From Deltaproteobacteria bacterium (GTDB lineage Bacteria; Desulfobacterota; Desulfobacteria; Desulfobacterales; Desulfosarcinaceae), in the NCBI GenBank assembly GCA_021824175.1, contig JAKALP010000006.1, positions 186,001 through 250,000 of the forward strand: 64,000 nucleotides of DNA. Direction: 5' to 3'. The notes under the pieces were generated by a model, which had not been told where the DNA came from, did not search any database, and was given only the letters and a program-made list of their open reading frames with translations. The position numbers and the translations under genes were made by a program. Shown here piece by piece: positions 9,446-16,493 of the stretch; position 1 is the stretch's first letter; each line of letters opens with the position of its first letter.

Positions 9446-9867
9446 TGAAGGCTTTGGATACCAACGTGATTGTCCGGTTTCTGGTCAAAGACGACCCAAC
9501 CCAATCGGAGATCGTTTATCGCGCCTTCAAACAGGCCGAAGCTCAAAACAGCCTCTACTGGATTCCGCTATTGGTTGTTCTGGAGACATTATGGGTGCTC
9601 GAATCGGTGTATGAAATCCGCCGCGATAAAATTTTAGATGCTTTGAATGGGATGATACTTCTGCCGGTGTTGCGTTTCGAGGCCCAAGCAACCATTGAGA
9701 ATTTTCTGGCACGCGCCCGTGAAAGCAAAATCGACCTTGGCGATCTGCTGATTGCATCGGCCGCGCAACAATCCGGGTGTGAACAGGTGCTCACATTTGA
9801 CAAAAAGGCTTGCAGGTACGACCTTTTCAAACCCATTGAATCGTTTCTGACATCAAGTTCCAAATAA
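9445..9867 (+). CDS. PIN-domain toxin (VapC-like RNase)
   Basis: 140-residue PIN endoribonuclease. Acidic active-site residues are visible in order: ALDTNVIVRFL (Asp5), LVVLETLWVLE (Glu), DLGDLLIAS and the TFDKKA aspartate. Length is normal and the start is coupled to the antitoxin. It ends just before ilvB, which starts 10 bases after the toxin stop. Toxin activity on RNA is inferred from family. A PIN toxin of a different subfamily is at 38588-38992. Confidence 0.9.
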   Translation: MKALDTNVIVRFLVKDDPTQSEIVYRAFKQAEAQNSLYWIPLLVVLETLWVLESVYEIRRDKILDALNGMILLPVLRFEAQATIENFLARARESKIDLGDLLIASAAQQSGCEQVLTFDKKACRYDLFKPIESFLTSSSK

Positions 9868-9876
9868 GGATATCGA

Positions 9877-11637
9877 ATGAGGGATGCACCCATGATGACC
9901 GGCAAAGAATTGGTGATTAAGGCCCTGAAGGACAAGGGCGTGCAATATGTGTTCGGCTATACCGGCGGCGCCATCATGCCCATTTTCGATGAGATGGAGC
10001 GCCAGCAATGCTTTCAATTCATCATGTCCCGCCATGAACAGGGCGCGGCCTTCATGGCCCAGGGATTGTCGCGAGCCTCACAGACCACAGCGACCCCACA
10101 GGTGGGGGTCTGCATGGCCACTTCCGGTCCCGGCGCCATGAATCTGGTGACCGGCGTAGCCGATGCCATGATGGATTCGGTGCCAATGCTGGCGGTCACG
10201 GGCCAGGTCAGCACCGGCGTGATCGCCACCGACGCCTTTCAGGAAAGCGATGTGGTGGGCGTGATGATGCCCATTGTCAAGCAAACCTACATGCCGTTGT
10301 CCGCGGACAAAGTGGAGGAGACCATTCACGAAGCGCTTTATGTGGCCGCCACCGGCCGGGGCGGTCCGGTGGTCGTAGACATTCCCAAGGATATCCAGAC
10401 TCAGACCACACCAGAGGATTACTCCTTCGATCCGGCCGCCTATGAACCGGATCTGCCCGGTTTTTACTACTCGCCCGCGCCGGATCGCGATCTTTTCCGG
10501 CGCGCCATCGGCCTGATCAACAAGAGCGAGCGGCCCATCATCCTGTGCGGCCACGGCGTGGTCAGCCGCAATGCCGGGGCTGATCTGCGGCGCCTGGTGG
10601 AAAAAGCCCGCATCCCCATTGCCTTTACCCTGCATGGCCTTTCGGCCTTGCCCGTGGATCACCCCATGAGCCTGGGCATGGTGGGCATGCACGGCACCGT
10701 GGAAGCCAACCGCGCCCTGCTCCACGCGGATTTGATCCTGGCCCTGGGCATGCGCTTTGACGACCGGGTGACCGGCCGGCTGGACACCTTTGCCCGCAAC
10801 GCCACCGTGATCCATGTGGAGATCGACCCTTCGGAGATCGAAAAAAATGTGGCGACGCATGTGGCGCTCAATGCCGATGTGGGAGAAGTATTGAGGCTGC
10901 TGGCCAAAGATCCGGAGATCACGCCCAAGCCGCGCCGGGCTTGGTTTGAAAGCATTGAGAGTTACCGGCGGGAGATTGCCCAGGAAGTGGAAGAAGAGAT
11001 CGCCAAAGGGGTGGGCAAAGAGGGCAGCCTGCTGATGAAGACCATTGTGCGCTCCTTGTCGGAGGTCACCGGCGGCAAGGATCTGATTGTCTCCGATGTG
11101 GGCCAGCACCAGATGATGCTGGCCCGGTTCTACAATTTCCAAACGCCCAACAGCTGGTTTGCTTCGGGCGGCGCCGGCACCATGGGCTGCGCCCTGCCCA
11201 TGGCCGTGGGCGTGAAACTGGCCCGGCCCGATGAGCGGGTGTGGGCCGTGATGGGCGATGGCGGGTTTCAGATGAATCTGCAGGAGTTGGGCGCGGTGAT
11301 GGAGTATCAAAGCGACATTAAAATACTCCTGCTCAACAACGGCTACCTGGGCATGGTGCGGCAGTGGCAGACGCTATTTTATGATGGCCGTTATGCGGGC
11401 ACGCCGTTGAAGAATCCGGATTTCGGCCTCATTGCCCAGGCCTACGGCATCCCCTACCAGCGAGTGACGCAGAAGGAGAAGATCGCCGCGGCGCTCCAGC
11501 AGGCCGCCGACCACCGCGGCCCCATCATGGTGGAGTTCGCCTGCGATCCCAGCGAAATCGTGCTGCCCATGGTGCCTTCGGGCGGAGGGATTGGGGATAT
11601 GATTGTATCGAAGAAGCAGATAGGAAAAAGAGTGTAA
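9877..11637 (+). CDS. ilvB: acetolactate synthase large (catalytic) subunit
   Basis: ThDP-dependent enzyme that condenses pyruvate units, the first common step of valine, leucine and isoleucine synthesis. 586 residues with GYTGGAIMPIFDEM and the catalytic glutamate in RHEQGAAFMAQG at the N-terminus. The FAD-type middle domain has ALGMRFDDRVTGRLDTF, and the ThDP motif is GDGGFQMNLQELGAV...LLNNGYLGMVRQWQ. ATG 9877 follows AAGGA; in-frame ATGs at residues 6-7 are alternatives. It is separated from ilvN by 150 bases of word repeat. The ilvC gene that often follows is absent. Confidence 0.96.
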   Translation: MRDAPMMTGKELVIKALKDKGVQYVFGYTGGAIMPIFDEMERQQCFQFIMSRHEQGAAFMAQGLSRASQTTATPQVGVCMATSGPGAMNLVTGVADAMMDSVPMLAVTGQVSTGVIATDAFQESDVVGVMMPIVKQTYMPLSADKVEETIHEALYVAATGRGGPVVVDIPKDIQTQTTPEDYSFDPAAYEPDLPGFYYSPAPDRDLFRRAIGLINKSERPIILCGHGVVSRNAGADLRRLVEKARIPIAFTLHGLSALPVDHPMSLGMVGMHGTVEANRALLHADLILALGMRFDDRVTGRLDTFARNATVIHVEIDPSEIEKNVATHVALNADVGEVLRLLAKDPEITPKPRRAWFESIESYRREIAQEVEEEIAKGVGKEGSLLMKTIVRSLSEVTGGKDLIVSDVGQHQMMLARFYNFQTPNSWFASGGAGTMGCALPMAVGVKLARPDERVWAVMGDGGFQMNLQELGAVMEYQSDIKILLLNNGYLGMVRQWQTLFYDGRYAGTPLKNPDFGLIAQAYGIPYQRVTQKEKIAAALQQAADHRGPIMVEFACDPSEIVLPMVPSGGGIGDMIVSKKQIGKRV

Positions 11638-11760
11638 AGTTTAAAGTAGCCAAGTTTAAAGCAAAGGATAAGATTCATTTGCTTGTTCGATATCGATACC
11701 ATGCTCTAATTTATGCAGAGATACGATCTCTTTACACTTTACTACTTTAAACTTAAAACT
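11631..11760. repeat. facing inverted word repeat, AAACTTTAAACTT family (ilvB-ilvN gap)
   Basis: Left arm 11631-11662 (AGTGTAAAGTTTAAAGTAGC...) starts inside the last codons of ilvB and contains its stop. Right arm 11728-11760 (CTCTTTACACTTTACTACTT...) is its near reverse complement. The spacer of about 65 bases is unrelated sequence. In RNA this would form a long AU-rich hairpin between the two subunits of acetolactate synthase. Confidence 0.8.
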
Positions 11761-11787
11761 ATTAGGAACCAAAAATAGGAGCATTCC

Positions 11788-12276
11788 ATGTCCTTGCCCA
11801 CATTGCCCAAACGCCGCGCCATTCTGGCTTTTGTGCTCAACCGCGCCGGGGTTTTGAATAAGATCTCTTCACTGATCCGCCGCAAAATGTACAACGTGGA
11901 TACGCTGACGGTGTGCGCCACCAAAGACCCCAGCGTCAGTCGCATGACCTTGACGCTAAGAGAAGACAGCGATGCCAAGACCCTGCAAGTCGTCAAACAA
12001 CTGGAGAAAATGACGGAAGTGATTTCCGCCAAGGAGCTCGACACGAATCAAAGCTTCTGGCGGGAGGTGGCGGTGATCAAGTTCGAGGCGGACGAAGAAA
12101 AGGTGGCCGAGCTCGGCCGGCAATTTCCCATAGAGATCCTGGACCACCAAAACCAGGAGCTCTTCGTGATCCAGATCGCCGGCACCTCCCAGCGCATCGA
12201 TGACTTCATTGCGGCCGTGGGTAATGACAAGGTGTTTGAAGCGGCCCGTTCCGGATTCACGGCCTTGGAGAAGTAA
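11788..12276 (+). CDS. ilvN: acetolactate synthase small (regulatory) subunit
   Basis: Regulatory subunit that binds IlvB, activates it and usually confers valine feedback inhibition. 162 residues. The N-terminal ACT domain reads AILAFVLNRAGVLNKISSLI..MYNVDTLTV (about 11-85), followed by the ALS_ss C-terminal domain. ATG 11788 follows AGGAGC. It is probably expressed with ilvB from the same promoter; the hairpin at 12284-12317 closes the unit. Confidence 0.95.
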   Translation: MSLPTLPKRRAILAFVLNRAGVLNKISSLIRRKMYNVDTLTVCATKDPSVSRMTLTLREDSDAKTLQVVKQLEKMTEVISAKELDTNQSFWREVAVIKFEADEEKVAELGRQFPIEILDHQNQELFVIQIAGTSQRIDDFIAAVGNDKVFEAARSGFTALEK

Positions 12277-12317
12277 AATAAAACAGCCGGTCACCATGCG
12301 CGCAAAGTGACCGGCTG
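12271..12317 (-). terminator. intrinsic terminator for the TPR gene
   Basis: Perfect 11-bp stem (CAGCCGGTCAC / GTGACCGGCTG, 12284-12294 and 12307-12317) with a 12-base loop. On the minus strand it is followed by TGTTTTATTTTAC. It serves the minus-strand gene at 12346-12807; the plus side has no T-run but the hairpin also lies just after ilvN. Confidence 0.85.
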
Positions 12318-12345
12318 CATTAATGCATGATTTCTGAGCACCTAT

Positions 12346-12807
12346 CTAACGGGCTGAACCTTCCAAATATGCAATGGCATCCCGGTTGCCCAATTCCGCT
12401 GCCTTCTGAAACTCCGGATAGGCCTGATCGTTTTGTCCGGACAACATCAACACCCAGCCCCGGCCGTAATGGTACCGACCGCTTTCAGGCGACAGGCTGA
12501 TCGCCCGGTCGATGAGCACCAGCGCCTTCTGATGATCGCCCATATCCGCATACGCCACGCCCATATCGAAAATGGTTTCGGCATTGTTGGGCGCCAGCGC
12601 CAAGGCCTTTTCATAAGCCCGAATGGCAGCCTTGGGATTGCCATAAGTGGACAGCAATCCCCCCTGATCCAACCAGTAGGTCACACTGTTTTTGTCGGCA
12701 ATGGAGGTATTGTCATATTCGGCAAACGTTGGATTCGCACCGGTTAACATCAGCATTAGCCCGATGCCCAGCATTAATCCTATGGTGATTGATCGATATC
12801 TGGCCAT
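12346..12807 (-). CDS. secreted TPR-repeat protein
   Basis: 153 residues from MARYRSITIG, with a signal peptide (MLGIGLMLMLTGANPTFA). Two to three tetratricopeptide repeats follow: YGNPKAAIRAYEKALALAPN, AETIFDMGVAYADMGDHQKA and HYGRGWVLMLSGQNDQA. ATG 12807 follows AAAAGGAG; the frame back to 12966 is an unsupported extension. It is a likely periplasmic protein-interaction scaffold with no specific function recognised. A strong terminator follows. Confidence 0.8.
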   Translation of the reverse strand: MARYRSITIGLMLGIGLMLMLTGANPTFAEYDNTSIADKNSVTYWLDQGGLLSTYGNPKAAIRAYEKALALAPNNAETIFDMGVAYADMGDHQKALVLIDRAISLSPESGRYHYGRGWVLMLSGQNDQAYPEFQKAAELGNRDAIAYLEGSAR

Positions 12808-12916
12808 GGTAAGCTCCTTTTCCCCGTTGATCGCGCTTTGATCGCGCGCTGGCTGCCTTTTGGTTAACGTACTTATTTCACCATGGATGATAACAAATTG
12901 GCAATACCATTCTAAA

Positions 12917-13061
12917 TAGTGCATGACCGAAAATCCCCTATTTTCCCAATTTCTGCGTTGGGGCAAAATTTTAATCCTCGAAATACTCTGTGTATTCCTG
13001 CGGTTAAAATTTCGCCTCCGCCTTGAACTTGGAAAAATATGGGCTTATCGATCATGCACTA
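12917..13061. repeat. 145-bp imperfect palindrome (MITE- or REP-like element)
   Basis: The whole segment is a near-palindrome centred on 12989. Termini TAGTGCATGA (12917-12926) and TCATGCACTA (13052-13061) are exact inverts. Inner arms GGGGCAAAATTTTAA and TTAAAATTTCGCC match, and the core is AATAC-TCTGTGT-like-GTATT. It has no coding capacity. Size and layout fit a non-autonomous mobile element or a dispersed palindromic repeat. It lies 110 bases before the TPR gene. Confidence 0.75.
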
Positions 13062-13143
13062 AATAAAAAAGGGCGCATATAAATGCACCCAGTGGCAAAG
13101 GAGAACAACGGACCCTGAATCCTAATCCTGAGTAACTATTCGG

Positions 13144-13302
13144 TTACTTGAGCGCCAGGCCGGGCGATCGGCCCCAGACTATAAAACGCCGGACAAACGA
13201 AGCAAAAGCATAGGTAATACCGATGGTCACAAACGACAAACAGAAGAAGATCACGAACATCAGCGAAAGATACAATATGGCGGCTATGATGAAATCGATC
13301 AT
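13144..13302 (-). CDS. 52-residue membrane peptide, unknown function
   Basis: Small open frame MIDFIIAAILYLSLMFVIFF continuing to residue 52. ATG 13302 is preceded by GAAAGGAAATATCC, a good ribosome site. Residues 4-37 are strongly hydrophobic (one or two membrane passes) and a basic tail FVRRFIVWGRSPGLALK follows. Positive-inside charge and a good start argue for a real small membrane protein. Family unknown. It is isolated, between the palindromic element and trmL. Confidence 0.55.
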   Translation of the reverse strand: MIDFIIAAILYLSLMFVIFFCLSFVTIGITYAFASFVRRFIVWGRSPGLALK

Positions 13303-13505
13303 GGATATTTCCTTTCTTCGCGTTAAAATTACATGACCCTTACCAAAGCAATTTATCTGCCAAGAGACCGACCATTGGCAAAAATATCATTATCTATTTG
13401 ATATCAATCTAATAAACTGATGATTAAGAAAATATCCGGAATCGGGATAGGTCTCCCTTGGCCCTCAGAATGAGAGAAAAAAGAAAGAGTTCTAAGAAAA
13501 CAATT

Positions 13506-14024
13506 TCATATTGAGAGCTGGACCGCGGCTTGGCGCACGCTTTCATAAAGCACAATCCCCACGGCCGTGGAGAGGTTCAGGCTGCGGATCTCGCTGTGCA
13601 TGGGAATATGAAAGGTGCGGGTCATATAGGCTTCCAACAAGTCCGCCGGCAATCCCCTGGTTTCAGATCCGAAAACCAGAAACAGACGCCGGATAGCGGG
13701 TATTTGCCAGTAAGGGTGCACTCCGCGCTTGGACAGCAGCGCGATTTCATCTTCCCGGGGTTGCATACCGGCCAGGAAACTATCGAAATCCTCCCAGATC
13801 ATGAGCTGCACTTTGGGCCAGTAATCCAACCCGGCCCGCTTTACCTGGCGGCTTTCCAGTGAAAAGCCCAGCGGCCGCACCAGGTGCAGCCGGGCGCCGG
13901 CCCCCAGGCAGGTGCGGCCGATATTGCCGGTGTTCCAGTGGACTTCGGGCGCAACCAGGACCACATGACGTTCGCAGTTAGATAGAGACATCAGTGGCTT
14001 AGTCGCGGTGTCTATGTTGGACAT
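13506..14024 (-). CDS. trmL: tRNA (cytidine(34)-2'-O)-methyltransferase, SPOUT family
   Basis: SpoU-type knotted methyltransferase that 2'-O-methylates the wobble base of tRNA-Leu isoacceptors. About 172 residues from MSNIDTATKP. Motifs: VAPEVHWNTGNIGRTCLGAG, RPLGF, LVFGSETRGLP and IPMHSEIRSLNLSTAVGIVLYE, the SAM-binding trefoil knot. The open frame to 14123 includes an in-frame NQPINESTNQ stretch made by the GTTGATTC repeat, so a later start is chosen; 14024 and 13991 both have weak ribosome sites. It is last of three minus-strand genes. Confidence 0.9.
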   Translation of the reverse strand: MSNIDTATKPLMSLSNCERHVVLVAPEVHWNTGNIGRTCLGAGARLHLVRPLGFSLESRQVKRAGLDYWPKVQLMIWEDFDSFLAGMQPREDEIALLSKRGVHPYWQIPAIRRLFLVFGSETRGLPADLLEAYMTRTFHIPMHSEIRSLNLSTAVGIVLYESVRQAAVQLSI

Positions 14025-14038
14025 CTGTTTGGGTCTTT

Positions 14039-14078
14039 GTTGATTCGTGGATTCGTTGATTGGTTGATTCGTTGATTG
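14039..14078. repeat. word repeat, GTTGATTC family, upstream of trmL
   Basis: Reads GTTGATTCGTGGATTCGTTG and onward through GATTGGTTGATTCGTTGATTG. In the trmL direction it reads CAATCAACGAATCAACC. It ends about 15 bases from the preferred trmL start and encodes an in-frame Asn/Gln/Ser/Thr-rich extension. Same family as 47223-47356, 54376-54538 and 63329-63380. Confidence 0.85.
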
Positions 14079-14089
14079 CGGGTATTCCT

Positions 14090-14410
14090 TTATTGATGCG
14101 TCGACCGGCCGCAGCCTGGGCAATAGTCAAAGTCCGCCTGAATGCTTCGGCCGCAATGGCGGCAGCGCGGCGGCCCATCTTGAGGCCATCCCGACGGATG
14201 TTGTTCTTCCGTGCCCACCGGCTGCTGGCAGCGCAGGCAGTAAAGAAATGGCTGGCCGCGTTTGATGGGAATCAGGGGAATGAAGAAAAGACTTAAGTAA
14301 TGATCCACCTGCCGCAAGTAGGCTTGATACAGGCCGCAACGCGGACAGCGCCGGGCCGTGGTCTCGATGTTTCGGGTTTTGGGCTGCACGCCGGCAATGA
14401 AAAAGCACAT
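14090..14410 (-). CDS. zinc-ribbon protein
   Basis: 106 residues with four CxxC knuckles: CPRCGLYQAY, CLRCQQP, CRHCGRS and CPGCGRSTHQ, enough for two zinc ribbons. A hydrophobic stretch LSLFFIPLIPIKRGQPFLYC lies between the first two knuckles, as in membrane-associated zinc-ribbon proteins. ATG 14410 has a modest AAAGG site. It lies 37 bases after the pyruvate kinase-like gene, probably in one transcript with it and trmL. Function unknown. Confidence 0.72.
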   Translation of the reverse strand: MCFFIAGVQPKTRNIETTARRCPRCGLYQAYLRQVDHYLSLFFIPLIPIKRGQPFLYCLRCQQPVGTEEQHPSGWPQDGPPRCRHCGRSIQADFDYCPGCGRSTHQ

Positions 14411-14447
14411 TCGCTAAAAACCTTTGACGGGTAAGTGCTCGAACGCG

Positions 14448-14996
14448 TTAATAGCTTCGCGGTTTGCAAATGACTTCGCGAATTCTCAGATCGAAGAAAT
14501 CGGACTGATTGGCTGGTTTGATTACTACGGCCGCATCCGCGCCCCGGGCTGTTCCGCCAATGGCGATGATATCCTTGCCGCTGAGCACGCCGGCATCGGC
14601 CGCCATCACCGAAATTTCAACGGCCACTTTCACGCCCTGGCCGAACAGGCGTAATGTTTCCGCGATCAGCAGCGCTGGATAGATGCCGCTGAACTTCCGG
14701 GCTACGGCCCGCTCAATTCCCGAAAGAGCGTGGGTGGCCATCACCAGCGCCACACCTTTGGCCTCCAGCGCGGCCCGTTCTTCGAGGGTCATCACGGTTT
14801 GAAACGGCTCCTCAATACCACAGTGGTAAGTGACGGCTACAATTTTACAATCCTTGAAGAGCTCTTGGGCCCGAAGGGCGGTGGCTCCCGATGCAGAGGC
14901 CACCACGATCTCCTCTATTCCCAAAACCCGCGCCCGCTCAAAAGCGGCTTGCAGGGTCTGGAGTGTATTGGCAGGTCCGGGTTTGTCAAAAAGCAT
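14448..14996 (-). CDS. pyruvate kinase C-terminal-domain-like protein
   Basis: 182 residues resembling the stand-alone pyruvate kinase alpha/beta (C-terminal, regulatory) domain family found in archaea and anaerobes. Typical text: IEEIVVASASGATALRAQEL, KIVAVTYHCG, GKDIIAIGGTARGADAAVVIKPA. No pyruvate kinase catalytic barrel is present, so it is not a glycolytic kinase. ATG 14996 follows GGAGGTGAAGC. First gene of the unit with the zinc-ribbon protein and trmL. Biochemical role unknown. Confidence 0.75.
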   Translation of the reverse strand: MLFDKPGPANTLQTLQAAFERARVLGIEEIVVASASGATALRAQELFKDCKIVAVTYHCGIEEPFQTVMTLEERAALEAKGVALVMATHALSGIERAVARKFSGIYPALLIAETLRLFGQGVKVAVEISVMAADAGVLSGKDIIAIGGTARGADAAVVIKPANQSDFFDLRIREVICKPRSY

Positions 14997-15079
14997 GCTT
15001 CACCTCCATTGACGCCGCATGGATTGACGGCGCGATGTCTGGTTATGATCGAAAACAGAGCCAACGTCAAGAAGGCCCA

Positions 15080-15124
15080 AAAACCAGAAGGCGACGGGGG
15101 TTCCAGTATCCCCATCGCCTTCTG
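15080..15124 (-). terminator. intrinsic terminator of the PEP-CTERM gene
   Basis: A stem of CAGAAGGCGAxGGGG against its inverse (15085-15124, one mismatch) with a short loop is followed on the minus strand by GGTTTTTGGG. It lies downstream of the minus-strand PEP-CTERM gene and upstream of the pyruvate kinase-like gene. Confidence 0.7.
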
Positions 15125-15181
15125 TATTTATAATCGGGGCGCGGTTACTGCTATGTGGATCAAGCGCCCGGTGGTTGTGTG

Positions 15182-15976
15182 CTATTTTCGATTTTTAAGC
15201 TGTCTGCGCCCGAATCCCGCCAGCCCCAGCAGCCCAGTGCCCAGCAGCAGCATGGTGGCGGGCTCGGGTACGGGCGCGGTTTGGCCCGGAGCATAGGCCG
15301 CGGCATAGGCGGCGGTTCCGGCAAAGAGGTTGAAAAGGCTGCCCGCTTTCAGACCAGCCAGCGTGACCGTAAGGGTTTTCCAACCGGTGGTGGCGGAGTC
15401 ATCTCCAAAGCCGCCGGCCAGGCTCAGCCAATCCCCCGTGCTGTCTTCAGTGCCCAACTGATAGGCGCCCAGCATGGCGCCCGCGCCGGCCACCGAAAAT
15501 CCAGGCTCATTCCCGGAGATCTCGGCATCAAGGGCATATTTGATGCTGATTGTGAGATCCCCGCCAGTGGGCAGGTAGAATTGATAGGCGGAGACATAAG
15601 TTCCGGCAATGGCCCCTGAATATTGGCCGTATGTACCGCCGGCATTGGCTTCGGCTTCGGAAGTGCTCAGGCCATTGACCGTGGTGGCCTTGGCAAAGGC
15701 GTCACTGGTATAGGCCTCAGCCCAGTTATTCAACACATTCTGAAAGTAGAAATTCGAAAAACCGTCGGCACTCACCTGATTCTGATCCACGGCCATGGCG
15801 CTACCGCTGGAATAGACCCCCAGGGTTTTGGTGTACACCTTGGTGCCATTGCTTGAGTAAGATAGCGAGGTCAGATCGATGGTGGCGGCCCCATATCCAT
15901 ACTGCAAAGCACTGGCGGCGGATACGCTGAACAACAGCAATAGTATTGAAACTAGTCCTATATATATTCTCTTCAT
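15182..15976 (-). CDS. PEP-CTERM sorting-domain protein (exported)
   Basis: 264 residues from MKRIYIGLVS; the upstream in-frame ATG at 15988 has no properly spaced ribosome site, whereas 15976 has GGAG six bases away. Signal peptide ends near SAASALQYG. The middle is a Gly/Ser/Ala-rich beta-type extracellular domain. The C-terminus is a textbook PEP-CTERM: VPEPATMLLLGTGLLGLAGF followed by the basic cluster GRRQLKNRK. Such tails are processed by exosortase (EpsH), often with exopolysaccharide genes; none is in this window. Ligand unknown. Confidence 0.9.
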   Translation of the reverse strand: MKRIYIGLVSILLLLFSVSAASALQYGYGAATIDLTSLSYSSNGTKVYTKTLGVYSSGSAMAVDQNQVSADGFSNFYFQNVLNNWAEAYTSDAFAKATTVNGLSTSEAEANAGGTYGQYSGAIAGTYVSAYQFYLPTGGDLTISIKYALDAEISGNEPGFSVAGAGAMLGAYQLGTEDSTGDWLSLAGGFGDDSATTGWKTLTVTLAGLKAGSLFNLFAGTAAYAAAYAPGQTAPVPEPATMLLLGTGLLGLAGFGRRQLKNRK

Positions 15977-16133
15977 CGCTTGCTCCATTCTCCGTCATGC
16001 GGTCTATTGTTCTGGGAGGAACGTTGAACTTCTCTACAGCAAAAGCAGTGCCACAGGAGACAGATAGCCGCCATATATTTTTAATCACAATACTTTCAGG
16101 TTGTTATATATAATCTTAAGAAAACGACCACAG

Positions 16134-16158
16134 CAAAAAAGCCCTAATATCGAGGGTT
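16134..16158 (-). terminator. weak intrinsic terminator
   Basis: A 4-6 bp stem (AGCCCT / AGGGTT) with a 7-base loop is followed on the minus strand by a T6 run. It overlaps the end of the short open frame at 16144-16371 and would end any minus-strand transcript there. Confidence 0.5.
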
Positions 16159-16371
16159 CCCATGGAGTGATAAGTACTTCGTTCCACAGATATTATTTCT
16201 GATAGGTAGTATGTTACACATCTCAAAATGAGAGTAGCTCAATGCCATGCCCCTAATTTCTTCCCAATGGCCCAAGGGACGACCATCACAATCGACTGAA
16301 CAGCCGCGCGTCAGCCTCCATAAAGACGCCGACCCCGAGGGCAACACCCCCAGGGTCAGCATCGTGATCAT
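16144..16371 (-). CDS. possible short protein or small RNA gene, unrecognised
   Basis: An open frame of 75 codons from ATG 16371 (MITMLTLGVLPSGSASLWRL) with AGGGAG nine bases upstream. It ends inside the terminator at 16134-16158. There is no signal peptide, membrane helix or known family, and composition is not strongly protein-like. The segment contains hairpin-forming text (GACCC ... GGGGTC), so a small non-coding RNA ending at the terminator is an equal possibility. Confidence 0.25.
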   Translation of the reverse strand: MITMLTLGVLPSGSASLWRLTRGCSVDCDGRPLGHWEEIRGMALSYSHFEMCNILPIRNNICGTKYLSLHGNPRY

Positions 16372-16493
16372 CCCATTTTTCTCCCTAAAGCCTAACTTAT
16401 ATATTCTCACTTCCTCTCTCGTTTAGCCGAATGAAAGATCTAAACTCTCCACTTCTGATCAAGGCCATCAGCCAAATACTATCCCAATTCGGA

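Noticed and set aside
14039-14078. Word repeats read as a CRISPR array
   Set aside because: No unique spacers of uniform size, units of only 8-16 bases, and no cas genes in the window.
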